Shown in pieces: positions 1-7,976 of a stretch of 32,180 nt of DNA. The first letter of the stretch is position 1, and every line of letters starts with the position of its first letter. Source of the DNA: Sandaracinaceae bacterium (GTDB lineage Bacteria > Myxococcota_A > Polyangia > Polyangiales > JAFGIB01); contig JADGRF010000108.1 in the NCBI GenBank assembly GCA_017881055.1, positions 1-32,180 of the forward strand, in the 5' to 3' direction. The position numbers were made by a program, and so were the translations under genes. Below the pieces are notes generated by a model. It was given only the letters and a program-made list of their open reading frames with translations. It made no database searches and had not been told where the DNA came from.

Positions 1-58
1 AGAGCCGTAGGCTGCTCCGCGGTCTGTAAAAAGCAGAGCCGTAGGCTGCTCCGCGGTC
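1..58. repeat. 24-bp direct repeat pair with hairpin core
   Basis: A 24-base sequence beginning AGAGCCGTAGGCTGCTCC occurs at 1-24 and again, identical, at 35-58, so the period is 34. Each copy contains the small dyad AGCC-GTA-GGCT. A 19/20 match in inverted orientation lies at 15174-15193 behind another operon. The pair sits directly downstream of the minus-strand lipoprotein gene that stops at 83, which suggests a duplicated terminator or palindromic intergenic element rather than coding DNA. Confidence 0.75.
28..58 (-). terminator. Putative rho-independent terminator
   Basis: Read on the minus strand, the stop codon of the lipoprotein gene (ending at 83) is followed about 25 bases later by GAGcAGCC-TAC-GGCTC, a short stem with one bulged base, then GC and five T residues (32-28). 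This arrangement fits an intrinsic terminator. The stem is short, so strength is uncertain. A second copy of the hairpin at 1-24 would act as a backup. Confidence 0.5.
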
Positions 59-82
59 ACCACCGCTACCGGGCGTCGAACC

Positions 83-1435
83 TCACTTCTTGGCGTGAGC
101 CACGGTGCAGTCCGGTTGCAGCTCGTCCTTGAGGTCGTCCGTGATCTGGACCGCGCCCGCGACGAACTCGTTGCGCAAGAAGTACGAGTTGCAAGCCGGC
201 AGCGTCGTGCTCGTGCCCATGGGGTCGCAGCACTGGCCCTCGGTCGTCGCACCCTTCATGGGATCGAGCTTGCCGGTCGGCGCCTTCGCGGTGCACTTGG
301 TCGGCTCGTTGTCGACGTTGTTCTCGTCGCCGATGTGACAGCCCCAGTTCGCTTGGTCGGCAGTCGTGGCCGGGCACAAGCTGTCGGGCAGCTTGATCCA
401 GCGGCAACCTTTCGAGCCCGGTTTGCACCGCTTCGCCTTGTCGCAGCTGAGGGCGTCGCTGGTGATCTCCTTCGAGTCGAGCACGCCGAAGGCGACCAGC
501 TGGCAATACGTCTGACCGCCGATCGCCGTGATGTGGTCGGTGTTGTTCGCAGCCAGTGGCGTGTACACGGTGAACGTGCCGCCTTTCGTCCACTTGCTCG
601 GCGCGCGCTCGCCCATGCAATCGAGCGCGGCGTTGTCGGAGGGCATGTCTTCGATTGTGAAGCCTTGGTTCACGAGCTCCCAGTCGAGCGTGAAGTCGTT
701 CGAATTCAGGTACGGGCTCAGCGTGAAGCCTCGGTTCACGTTCGTGTCCCAGTACGGCACGGTGCGCTCCGCCGCCTTCGTCTTCGTCACGTCGATCTTG
801 ACCGGCACGACCGGCGCCGCCCAGCGTGTAGGATCCTGGCTGAACGTGCGTGCCGGCGCAGCTTTGTCGGAGTAGTAGCTGTACGTGCCGTCGCAGTTGT
901 AGCGGCCAGCGCCGATCGTGATCTTGCCGTCGCCGGAAGCCTGTTTGCCGTCCTTGTACGGACCTTCGAAGCGCCAGAGCACGCTCTGCTCCTCGTTTTT
1001 GGAGCGCGAATCACCGATCCCGCGCAGGATGTCCAGACCGATGCTCTTCGGATGGTTCGTCGTCTGGACGTAGTTCAAGCGGTATTCGGCGATGTCGTGG
1101 TCGCCGTCGCCTTGGGCCGCGATGCGCGTCGAGTTCGCCGTGCGGTAGCAGCACTTGCCCTTGGGGGCATACTTGCCGTCGCCGGTCGGAAAGACGTCCT
1201 CGGGACAGTCGGGGTTGATCAGGTCCGGCTCACCGTAGGCGGCGACCGGCACGTACGTGCCGTTGATGACGTAGCCGCCGTCCGCCGGCACTGCGCCTTT
1301 TGGAAGCGGGACTACGCCCGAATCGACCATGTCGCCGCCACCGTCGCTGGCGTCCTTGCTGCTCTTGCACGCGCTCAAGCAGAGCAGCGCGAGCGCGCCC
1401 GTTCCGACCAGCTTCCAGTTTGCAATCTTCCCCAT
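83..1435 (-). CDS. Cys-rich lipoprotein of unknown function
   Basis: Predicted 450-residue lipoprotein. The start is ATG at 1435 because GAGGAGAG lies 7 bases upstream and the protein then begins with a standard lipoprotein signal (MGKIANWK, hydrophobic stretch, lipobox LSAC with Cys about residue 23). The reading frame extends further upstream to 1486 but without a better start. After the lipobox comes a Ser/Gly/Asp-rich linker (SSKDASDGGG), common in myxobacterial surface lipoproteins. The mature part has many cysteines, several as CC or C-x(n)-C pairs (CCYR, CCDP), suggesting disulfides in an exported protein. No family was recognised. It is probably transcribed alone; the hairpin/T-tract after its stop supports this. 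Confidence 0.85.
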   Translation of the reverse strand: MGKIANWKLVGTGALALLCLSACKSSKDASDGGGDMVDSGVVPLPKGAVPADGGYVINGTYVPVAAYGEPDLINPDCPEDVFPTGDGKYAPKGKCCYRTANSTRIAAQGDGDHDIAEYRLNYVQTTNHPKSIGLDILRGIGDSRSKNEEQSVLWRFEGPYKDGKQASGDGKITIGAGRYNCDGTYSYYSDKAAPARTFSQDPTRWAAPVVPVKIDVTKTKAAERTVPYWDTNVNRGFTLSPYLNSNDFTLDWELVNQGFTIEDMPSDNAALDCMGERAPSKWTKGGTFTVYTPLAANNTDHITAIGGQTYCQLVAFGVLDSKEITSDALSCDKAKRCKPGSKGCRWIKLPDSLCPATTADQANWGCHIGDENNVDNEPTKCTAKAPTGKLDPMKGATTEGQCCDPMGTSTTLPACNSYFLRNEFVAGAVQITDDLKDELQPDCTVAHAKK

Positions 1436-1638
1436 GTTCTCTCCTCGTTGAAATCCAGTCGGTCCTACGCGGCAGACGCGACGCATCCAGCCCAGCGCAA
1501 AGCTTCGCTCGCTTCCGGCGTACGGAACGAGGGCAACACTCCTAGACAGGTCCTGCCACGTTGGTCAAGAGCGTAGCTCTCGATTCAAACGCGAGCCAGC
1601 TCGTGCACCTTGCATGTCACCCTTGGGTCGAGCGCGGC

Positions 1639-3486
1639 TCATTCATGCGTAGCCGGCAGTGCCGCTTGACCCGGCGGGCTAAGCGTTTCTTTGATCTCGT
1701 GCGCAGCGATCGGCGCAGCTCCGAGAGTCCGAGCGCGCGGGGCGTGCATGTCTGGACTCGCGTCTTGCTCGATGTGCAGGATCAAGCTGCCGTCTCGTGC
1801 CGCGATGCCGTGGCGCAAGGGCACGTGCTCGAGGAAGACCCGCGCCAGCGAGATGCTGCCGCCGTGACTGGTGTCGTGACTCAGCGTGAGCCGGCTGACC
1901 CCACCGGCGTGCACGCTGTAGGTGCGTTCCGCGGCTCCGAAATGCGCGTTGGGCAGCTCGATGATGATCGCCGAGGGTGCGGCCCACACGATGTTGCGCG
2001 CCCCCTCGAGCGCACCCGTCATCGGGATGAGCACATCCGTGGCGTGATCGCCGACGCGCACTTCCGGAACGAGCTGCGCAGAAGGATGCGCGGCCGGCGC
2101 TTCGGCTGGGAGGGCTGCAACCGGAGCCGAAGGCGGTTGCACCGTGGGTGCGACTGGCGCGAGCGTGGCTGGCGCGGCTTCTGGCGCCGCGATCAGCGCG
2201 ATAGAAGGCGTGTCATGTTGCATGACAGGGCGCGGCTGTGCGGTGATCGACGCCGGATCCACGCGCGCGGCTAGCACGAGCCACGCGACCAAAGCGAACG
2301 GCAACGCCGCCCCGAGCCCGATCAGAATCAGCGTGAGGGCACGCGGCAGCTGCGCAGCCATCGACGTGGCAGCGCGCACGTCGGTACTCGACGTGGCAGC
2401 GCGCACGTCGGTACTCGACGTGGCAGCGCGCACGTCGGTACTCGACGTGGCAGCGCGCACGTCGGTACTCGACGTGGCAGCGCGCACGTCGGTGCTCGAC
2501 GTGGCAGCGCGCACGTCGGTACTCGACGTGGCAGCGCGCACGTCGGTACTCGACGTGGCAGCCACGCGCGGCTCGGACTTCGCGTCGTGCGCGCCGGCGG
2601 GCGCGGCTCCGGCCTCGCGTTCGTCCGGAAACGGCTCCTCGGGACTCTCTGCCGGGTTCCACATGCGCAGAACGGGTGCGATGCGTTCTGGTTGGGCTCG
2701 CGTCGGGGCGGTCGTCGCGTCAGCTGCAACTAGAGTGGCGCCTTCGGGCTGTACGGCGCGCCGGCCGGTCGCGCCGGTCGGCAGGTCGCGTTGCGACTCC
2801 GTGCCGGGTGCCGTGTCGTGCCTAGCCAGCTGGCGCGTTTCCGTGTCGGGCGCTTCGCCCGCGGGATCGCCGTACATGGTGTAGCGCCGGAAGCGCGGCA
2901 TCTCGTGCGCGTGAATGGCGAGCTCGACCTCGAGATGGGGTGTGCGCTCGCGCTCACGCACGGCGACCCGCGCCACCGAACCAAGGAAACGCGGGCCCGC
3001 GCCGCCGAATTGAAACTCGACCTGCGTGTCGCGCGTGAGCACGGGTAGGGCGGCCGCGATGTACAGGCCGCCGTCGGTGGCGAAGGCACGCGCGCGCACG
3101 GGCTCTCGCATGGACGGGAAATACAGGTCGACCGGTTGATCGCCGCGCGTTGCGCGCGACACGAGATGGCGTAGCAGGCCACTCTCATCGTCGGGCAATC
3201 GATCGAATTGAATGCCGGCGCCGTCACCGAGGCCTTCGAGCGTGGGCTTTGCCCAGCGCACGTGTCCGGGCAGGGACGTCGGCTTGCCCTCCAACAACAT
3301 GTTGCAGGTGACGGCCTCGCCGACCGGCAGCGGATCGCTGACGCGCACGCGGATCCCGCCTTCGCTCAGATCCACGGCGCGGCCAGTCACGGTCTTCTCT
3401 TCAGCGCGACTGCCGCAGCGCACCATGAGCTGCACCGGCATCTGATAGTCGACGCGCTGCCATTGTCTGGCGATCGCGGAGGTCAT
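1639..3486 (-). CDS. PilZ domain - TM - AMIN-like domain protein
   Basis: Predicted 615-residue membrane protein. I start at ATG 3486 because the PilZ domain begins right after it; the frame is open to 3732 but that part is Arg-rich and not protein-like. Residues about 5-110 form a PilZ domain with both c-di-GMP-binding motifs visible: RQWQR (R7-x3-R11) and DLSEGG (39-44, D/N-x-S-x-x-G). A second globular stretch runs to about 200. A polar linker contains seven ATSSTDVRA repeats (310-372). One hydrophobic segment (about 383-409) is followed by a Pro/Ala linker and an AMIN-like beta domain (about 475-575; IIIELPNAHF resembles the conserved core seen in PilQ and amidases). By inference it binds c-di-GMP in the cytoplasm and acts on the periplasmic side, perhaps on peptidoglycan or a secretin. 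The AMIN call is less certain than PilZ. Confidence 0.85.
   Translation of the reverse strand: MTSAIARQWQRVDYQMPVQLMVRCGSRAEEKTVTGRAVDLSEGGIRVRVSDPLPVGEAVTCNMLLEGKPTSLPGHVRWAKPTLEGLGDGAGIQFDRLPDDESGLLRHLVSRATRGDQPVDLYFPSMREPVRARAFATDGGLYIAAALPVLTRDTQVEFQFGGAGPRFLGSVARVAVRERERTPHLEVELAIHAHEMPRFRRYTMYGDPAGEAPDTETRQLARHDTAPGTESQRDLPTGATGRRAVQPEGATLVAADATTAPTRAQPERIAPVLRMWNPAESPEEPFPDEREAGAAPAGAHDAKSEPRVAATSSTDVRAATSSTDVRAATSSTDVRAATSSTDVRAATSSTDVRAATSSTDVRAATSSTDVRAATSMAAQLPRALTLILIGLGAALPFALVAWLVLAARVDPASITAQPRPVMQHDTPSIALIAAPEAAPATLAPVAPTVQPPSAPVAALPAEAPAAHPSAQLVPEVRVGDHATDVLIPMTGALEGARNIVWAAPSAIIIELPNAHFGAAERTYSVHAGGVSRLTLSHDTSHGGSISLARVFLEHVPLRHGIAARDGSLILHIEQDASPDMHAPRARTLGAAPIAAHEIKETLSPPGQAALPATHE
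2362..2562. repeat. 27-bp coding tandem repeat, 7 copies plus a partial
   Basis: The unit CGACGTGGCAGCGCGCACGT... repeats with a period of exactly 27 bases from 2362, seven full copies and a 12-base partial. The copies are almost identical; one carries GGTGCTC where the others have GGTACTC. In the minus-strand PilZ gene it encodes ATSSTDVRA seven times, immediately before the membrane segment. Near-identity suggests recent expansion, so copy number probably varies between strains while keeping frame. Confidence 0.95.
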
Positions 3487-3659
3487 TCCCACCCACTCGA
3501 ACTTTCTCGGGCTTCCGCGCCGGAGTGTCGGCCTGTGTACGCGGGAATGGCAACTTTGTGCAAGACAAGACCGGACTCGCACCGAGGCCGACCGAGACTC
3601 CCGCGCGCGCTTGCGCGAGACCCTGTGTATCAGGATTGTATCCGAGCCGTGTGCTGGAG

Positions 3660-4622
3660 CTACTCGCTGAAGCTCGTGAACGCGAGGTAGTCGGCGAAGG
3701 TGCCGAGCCGTGTATCCGTTTGAAACGACCACGCGGCGCTCTTCTGCAGCGCTCCCGCGCGCATGGCGCTCAGGTTATCGGTGAGCAAGCCGTTCTCCTG
3801 CGGGTAGACGGAGATCATGACGGCGTTGATCGTGCCGGTCGTGGCGGTCAGGGTGCCGCCAAGGCCGAAGAAGCCGTCGTTCTGGAAGTCGGTCACCGTT
3901 GGCGACGTGAGCACCGGCTCGAGCGGGTGCTTCTTGGCGTCCCCGGTCTTGTAAATCAGGCCTTCGATCGTGAAATCGATCGCCGTGATGCTTGCTGCAT
4001 CGACCGTTGCCGGCGCGGACTCGAGCGTCCAGACTGCGCCGCGACCGCTCGGCGGGATGCAGGCCAAGGACTGCGCCGAGCTCGAGACCAGCGACTTGTA
4101 CGGCGCACCGTCGACGAAGCCATCGAGCGAGGCCAGCACTTTGCCTTTCGCGTTCTTGAACTCGGGCTTGATCTCGAGCAGGCACACCAAGTCTTTGCCC
4201 GTGTTTTGCAGCTCGGCGTACCAGCGCCGGTAGACCGTGCTGCCGGAGTCGTAGATCAGGTTCGACGCCACCATCGTCACGGCGAGCTTCTTGGTGCTGA
4301 CATCGCGGAATGTGGCGTTGCCCGTGTTGGACCGCACGACTTCCACGGTCGGCTGACTCGGTCCGGCGTCTCCCGTTGCCGCATCGCCGCCCGCAGCGCT
4401 CGCGTCGACCGCGGCGTCCAGCTCGTTCGGCGTCGAGCCGTCAGCGCTCTGGCCAGCACCGTTGCCGGCGCCGCCGCCACCCGCACCGCCATCCTGATTA
4501 CTAGGGCCGCAGGTGATGCCACACGCGCTCGAGGTGTTGCCGCTGCAACTGCTTGAAACGAGCGCCCACGCCAACGCCCCGAGCGCACACGACCAGCCAG
4601 AACGGATTCGAAGCCAATGCAT
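3660..4622 (-). CDS. Lipoprotein with possible FxLYD-like domain
   Basis: Predicted 320-residue exported protein. ATG at 4622 is preferred: AAGGTGA precedes it and the protein then reads MHWLRIRSG, a hydrophobic segment and SSSC, a weak lipobox. A Ser/Gly/Ala/Asp-rich linker follows (about 25-90). The C-terminal 220 residues are a beta-rich region with RRWYAELQNTGKDLVCLLEI, which resembles FxLYD-type extracellular domains; the family assignment is tentative. Upstream, in the same open frame, lies a carboxylase remnant ending at 4646, so the longer open reading frame up to 5213 is an accident of decay and not part of this gene. Confidence 0.8.
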   Translation of the reverse strand: MHWLRIRSGWSCALGALAWALVSSSCSGNTSSACGITCGPSNQDGGAGGGGAGNGAGQSADGSTPNELDAAVDASAAGGDAATGDAGPSQPTVEVVRSNTGNATFRDVSTKKLAVTMVASNLIYDSGSTVYRRWYAELQNTGKDLVCLLEIKPEFKNAKGKVLASLDGFVDGAPYKSLVSSSAQSLACIPPSGRGAVWTLESAPATVDAASITAIDFTIEGLIYKTGDAKKHPLEPVLTSPTVTDFQNDGFFGLGGTLTATTGTINAVMISVYPQENGLLTDNLSAMRAGALQKSAAWSFQTDTRLGTFADYLAFTSFSE

Positions 4623-4645
4623 CGTGTCACCTTGTCTAGTTACGG

Positions 4646-4904
4646 TCAGGGTCGCAAACTTAACGTCACCGGACCGGCTGTGCGGAGCGGCGCCACGAGG
4701 TTGGCGAACTCGCCGAGCTGGGGCGTTGGTGTCGCGTGGGTCGATCCGTTCCTCCACGAGCAATGCTTCCGCGGTTCGAAGGGCGAGCGCACCGCTTGTA
4801 GGCGGGCTTCGATCTGGGCGATCGGGGGAACGAGCCGCGATCCACGCGATCCAGGCCATCGCCTCGCGCCTGCGCAGCTCGTCGACCTCGGGTTGCCAGC
4901 TCAT
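4646..4904 (-). pseudogene. Acyl-CoA carboxylase carboxyltransferase remnant (internal deletion, frameshift)
   Basis: A well-formed start (ATG 4904 with GAGGAG upstream) encodes MSWQPEVDELRRREAMA, which is how PccB-type biotin-dependent acyl-CoA carboxylase carboxyltransferase subunits typically begin. About 20 unrelated residues later the same frame reads LRTAEALLVEERIDPRDT, typical of the C-terminal end of that family. One base out of frame the end continues QLGEFANLVAPLRTAGP...LRP and stops at 4646. So both ends of a roughly 500-codon gene survive in 86 codons, with the catalytic middle missing. Removing one C from the CCCC run after GACACCAACG restores the frame. Family recognition is from memory of the conserved ends. 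Confidence 0.7.
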
Positions 4905-5073
4905 TTCACAAGTCTCCTCGCTTGCGTGCGCAGCTCGCTGCGCGCTTTCCGTATCGCAGGTTCGTGCCCCCCACAAGCGGCGGCTTTGCATACTTCGGGC
5001 AGGCTTGGCACTGTTTGATCGTGTCCCTCGGTTACGCTGACCCGTCCAAGGCCTGCGCCGGTACATAGAAAGC

Positions 5074-5733
5074 GTGAAGCTCGCGGTGCAAAGCAAGTCG
5101 CCCACGGTTGCCGCGCTACCCGCGCCGTCCGATGCGGCGCTGGTTGTTGCCGCGCGCAACGGCGAGAAGTGGGCGCAGGAGGCCCTGTTCCGCCGGCACT
5201 CGCGCTTGCTCAACGGGCTCGCCTACCGGCTGCTCGGGCGCGACGAAGACGTCGACGACTTGGTGCAGGACGCCTTCCTGGCCGCGCTGCGCAGCCTCGG
5301 AAGCCTCGAGAACCCGCAGGCGTTCAGCGCCTGGCTCTGCTCGATCATGGTGCGCACGGCGCACAAGGCGCTACGTCGTCGCTCCATGTTGACGCGCCTC
5401 GGCATTCGCCGCGGCACGCCGATCGATCCCGACGAAGTGGTCGCCCGCACTGCAGCGCCCGACGTGCGCGCCGAACTCTCGGCGATCTATGCCGTGCTCG
5501 ATCGCATGCAGCCGGAGGTCCGACTCTCGCTCGTGCTGCATCGCGTCGAGGGCCTGTCGATTCCAGAAGTCGCCGAGCGCATGTCGCTGTCGATCTCGAC
5601 CGTGAAGCGTCGCCTGGCCGTCGCCGAGAAACGCTTATCCCGCTTCATGCCCGAGCGCGAAGGATCGACCCGCCCAGATCGCGAGAAAGCGGATCGCGAA
5701 AAAGCAAATCGCGAAAGTGGGAGGCCGTCATGA
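5074..5733 (+). CDS. ECF-type RNA polymerase sigma factor
   Basis: 219-residue sigma-70 family protein of the extracytoplasmic-function type. Region 2 spans about 34-100 (FRRHSRLLNGLAYRLLGR, then DVDDLVQDAFLAAL, the core-binding and -10 recognition helices) and region 4 about 135-192 with a helix-turn-helix (LSIPEVAERMSLSISTVKRR). No sigma regions 1 or 3 are present. The start is GTG at 5074 without a clear ribosome site. The C-terminus is an unusual charged tail with repeated DREKA/DREKAN. The stop TGA overlaps the ATG of the anti-sigma gene (ATGA at 5730), so the two are translationally coupled. The operon likely includes the next four genes and may be self-activated, as is usual for this class. 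Confidence 0.95.
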   Translation: MKLAVQSKSPTVAALPAPSDAALVVAARNGEKWAQEALFRRHSRLLNGLAYRLLGRDEDVDDLVQDAFLAALRSLGSLENPQAFSAWLCSIMVRTAHKALRRRSMLTRLGIRRGTPIDPDEVVARTAAPDVRAELSAIYAVLDRMQPEVRLSLVLHRVEGLSIPEVAERMSLSISTVKRRLAVAEKRLSRFMPEREGSTRPDREKADREKANRESGRPS

Positions 5734-6893
5734 ACGACGAACGCACTCCGCTGTCCACGTACATCGAGCCAGAGATCACCGGTGCGCGCATCGCGCGTCA
5801 GTGGGCCGCCATGGAGAGCCGTGGCTTGCCAGGCCCCGAGACGCGCAGTCGCATGCTGTTGGCGGGCTTGTACGTGGCGCCGCTGTGTGCCGCGCTCGGC
5901 CTCTTCGCGTGGTTCGGCTGGCCACAGTTTGGCGCACGCAGTCTCGCGCTGGGTGCATCGGTCGAGAGCGCCGAACAGCCCGTGTCCGTGCATTTGCGCG
6001 ACGGGTCGAGCGTGGAGCTGGCGGCGCAGACGCGCCTCCGCATGCTGCGCGATCAACAAGATGCGGTGGAGTTCGAGCTGCTGGCAGGTCGCGCCAACTT
6101 CGATGTCACGCACGTCGAGGGGCGTAAGTTCACCGTGTCGCTCGGTGGCGCGCGCGTGCGTGTCGTCGGTACGCGCTTCGAGCTGGTGCGCTCGGAGCGG
6201 CCGGAAGGCGCGCTCTTGCAGGTGTCGGTCAGCCGCGGTGTCGTCGAAGTGCGGCGCAGCGATCAACCCGGTGACGTGCGCAAGCTGACCGCGGGCGAGA
6301 CCTGGTCGGCGCTGATCCCGCGCGCGTCGAAGGAGGCGACTGCTGCGAACGTGCTGCCGGCGTCAGCTGCCAACCCGGAGCAGCCCAAGACGGCCACGCC
6401 GGAGACGGTCGACCAAGACGAAGCCGAAGCGGCCATGGCAGACGACAGCGAAGCGTACGACGCCACCCTAGGCGACCACGAGCCCGAGGTGAAGGCCGTG
6501 CGTGGGCATGCAGCTCTCCTGCGAATGCGTGCACGCTCGGTGTTCCAGCGCGCGAACTTGGCGCGCCGAGCAGGCCAGGTGAGAGACGCCGAGAGCGCCT
6601 ACGCGGAGCTGTTGCGGCGCTTCCCGCGCGACGGTCGTGCCGGCGTGTCGGCGTTCGAGCTCGGTCGCATTCGCATGGACGTGCTCGGCGATCCGAGCGG
6701 CGCGGCGGATGCGTTCGGGCGCGCCTTGCGCCTGTCGCCTGACGCGAGCTTCCGCGAGGACGCGTTGGCGCGAATCGTGGTGGCGCGCGATGCCATGGGT
6801 CAGACGGCGGCTTGCCGCGCCGCCCGCGATCGTTACCTCGCGGGCTACCCGCGGGGCGTGCACGCCGTGTCGCTGGCCGCGCGCTGCAAGTGA
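5730..6893 (+). CDS. FecR-type anti-sigma protein with TPR-like C-terminus
   Basis: 387-residue single-pass inner-membrane protein that overlaps the sigma gene by four bases. The N-terminal 40 residues are cytoplasmic and would bind the sigma factor. One hydrophobic segment (about 41-65) is followed by a FecR-like beta domain (about 85-190: VHLRDGSSVELAAQTRLRM, GRANFDV, VVGTRFEL, KLTAGETW). A Pro/Glu/Ala linker leads to a helical C-terminal region (about 245-385) with tetratricopeptide character (AESAYAELLRRFPRDGRAG, AADAFGRALRLSPDA). In this family the periplasmic domain senses a signal and releases the sigma factor. The TPR tail is an addition to the basic FecR layout and may bind a periplasmic partner. 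Confidence 0.9.
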   Translation: MNDERTPLSTYIEPEITGARIARQWAAMESRGLPGPETRSRMLLAGLYVAPLCAALGLFAWFGWPQFGARSLALGASVESAEQPVSVHLRDGSSVELAAQTRLRMLRDQQDAVEFELLAGRANFDVTHVEGRKFTVSLGGARVRVVGTRFELVRSERPEGALLQVSVSRGVVEVRRSDQPGDVRKLTAGETWSALIPRASKEATAANVLPASAANPEQPKTATPETVDQDEAEAAMADDSEAYDATLGDHEPEVKAVRGHAALLRMRARSVFQRANLARRAGQVRDAESAYAELLRRFPRDGRAGVSAFELGRIRMDVLGDPSGAADAFGRALRLSPDASFREDALARIVVARDAMGQTAACRAARDRYLAGYPRGVHAVSLAARCK

Positions 6894-6935
6894 CGACGCT
6901 TGCGGGTTTCGACTGGGGCTTGCATCCTCGTTGCG

Positions 6936-7976
6936 GTGCAGCGCCTCCGCAGCGTGGTGATCCAATGCAGCGCGGCGCTAGTGCTCTTGCTGGTGGCGAG
7001 TGCGTCGCGCGCGCAGGACGCCGAGCCAAGCCCCGAGTGCGGACGGGCGGGAAGGCCGTGGGTCGCGCTCGTGTTCTCCGGCGACGGCTGGAAAAAAGGG
7101 CAAACCGACGGCATTACGCTCGACTTGCGCGCGGGTCTGCGGTTGCGGGGCATCGACGTGTGCGCGCTGGGGGCTTCGGGCAGCGAGCCGCCGCTCGCGC
7201 TGGTGCAGCTTTCATCGCCGTCGCCCGAGCGCGTCTCGGTCACCATCGACGTGCACGACTCGATCACGGAGAAGCGCGTGCTACGTGACGTCGATCTGCG
7301 CCGGATCTCCTCCGATGGTCGCGGACTCCGCGTCGCGCAAGCTTCCGAGGAGCTGTTGCGCGCCAGCTGGGCGGAGCTTGCATTGACGGGCGCCACGCCT
7401 CCGGCCACGCCGCCTCCGGTCGAGGTCACGCGCGCGGTCAGCGACCCCGAAAAAGGTCCCCCCGACGGTATGCGTCAGCTCGGCACGCGCGCCGCGATCG
7501 AGCACTACGGTGCGCGCGCGACGTTGCTTGGCGGCGACGTCTCGCTCACGTGGTTCTTCACCGCGCGCGTGGGTGCCGAAATGACGTTCGGCCTGCGCAC
7601 GGGATTGTCCGCCGACGCCGTGCACGGCAGCGTCGACGCGAGCGCGCTGGTCGGCTCGCTGGCGCTGCGTCTTGCGCTGCGCCCCGTGCATGAGCGCATC
7701 GGAGTGCAAGCGAAGGTCGGTACCTCGCTGTCGCAGCTGCGCTTCGTCGGACGCAGCGACGGCCGCGCCATGGCGCGCGAGCGGGCGCTCGTGGCCTCGT
7801 CCGCGTATGCGTCGTTGGTCGTGTCGGCGTGGTTGTCGCGCACGGTGGCGCTCGGCGTGGAGCTCGGGCCGGGTCTGCCGCTACGAGCGGCGAGCGCGCT
7901 CGATACGGGCCGCGACGTCATGGGCACGAGCGGGCTCGAGCTGCACGCCGCGCTCGGGATTGGAGCGGCGTTTTGA
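6936..7976 (+). CDS. Secreted N-domain/beta-barrel-like protein of the ECF operon
   Basis: About 346 residues. GTG 6936 gives a clean signal peptide (MQRLRSVV, hydrophobic core, SRA cleavage); a TTG at 6900 would add 12 residues and cannot be excluded. The region after the signal (about 25-150) is a mixed alpha/beta domain (RPWVALVFSGDGWKKG; LRVAQASEELLRASWAEL), followed by a Pro-rich linker and a C-terminal beta-strand-rich half (GARATLLGGDVSLTWFFTARVGAEM) typical of an outer-membrane barrel. No known family was recognised. The same design, N-domain plus barrel next to a sigma/anti-sigma pair, recurs at 12292-13353. It may be the outer-membrane partner of the ECF system; this is inference. 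Confidence 0.8.
   Translation: MQRLRSVVIQCSAALVLLLVASASRAQDAEPSPECGRAGRPWVALVFSGDGWKKGQTDGITLDLRAGLRLRGIDVCALGASGSEPPLALVQLSSPSPERVSVTIDVHDSITEKRVLRDVDLRRISSDGRGLRVAQASEELLRASWAELALTGATPPATPPPVEVTRAVSDPEKGPPDGMRQLGTRAAIEHYGARATLLGGDVSLTWFFTARVGAEMTFGLRTGLSADAVHGSVDASALVGSLALRLALRPVHERIGVQAKVGTSLSQLRFVGRSDGRAMARERALVASSAYASLVVSAWLSRTVALGVELGPGLPLRAASALDTGRDVMGTSGLELHAALGIGAAF

Noticed and set aside
1545-1575. TTGACC-like -35 element upstream of the first lipoprotein gene, minus strand
   Set aside because: The matching -10 (CTAGGA/TAGGAG) is poor and the site overlaps a small hairpin; not enough to call a promoter.
95-1576. Plus-strand open frame of 493 codons opposite the first lipoprotein
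   Set aside because: Arg/Ala/Val-rich with no domains; the minus-strand lipoprotein has a good ribosome site and lipobox.
3487-3732. N-terminal extension of the PilZ protein to 3732
   Set aside because: Arg/Ser-rich, without a ribosome site, and the PilZ domain begins right after the ATG at 3486.
5005-5020. Sigma-54-like promoter TTGGCAC-tgtt-TGAT before the first ECF sigma gene
   Set aside because: The -24 part fits, but the -12 element has GA instead of GC; one such match in high-GC DNA is not convincing.
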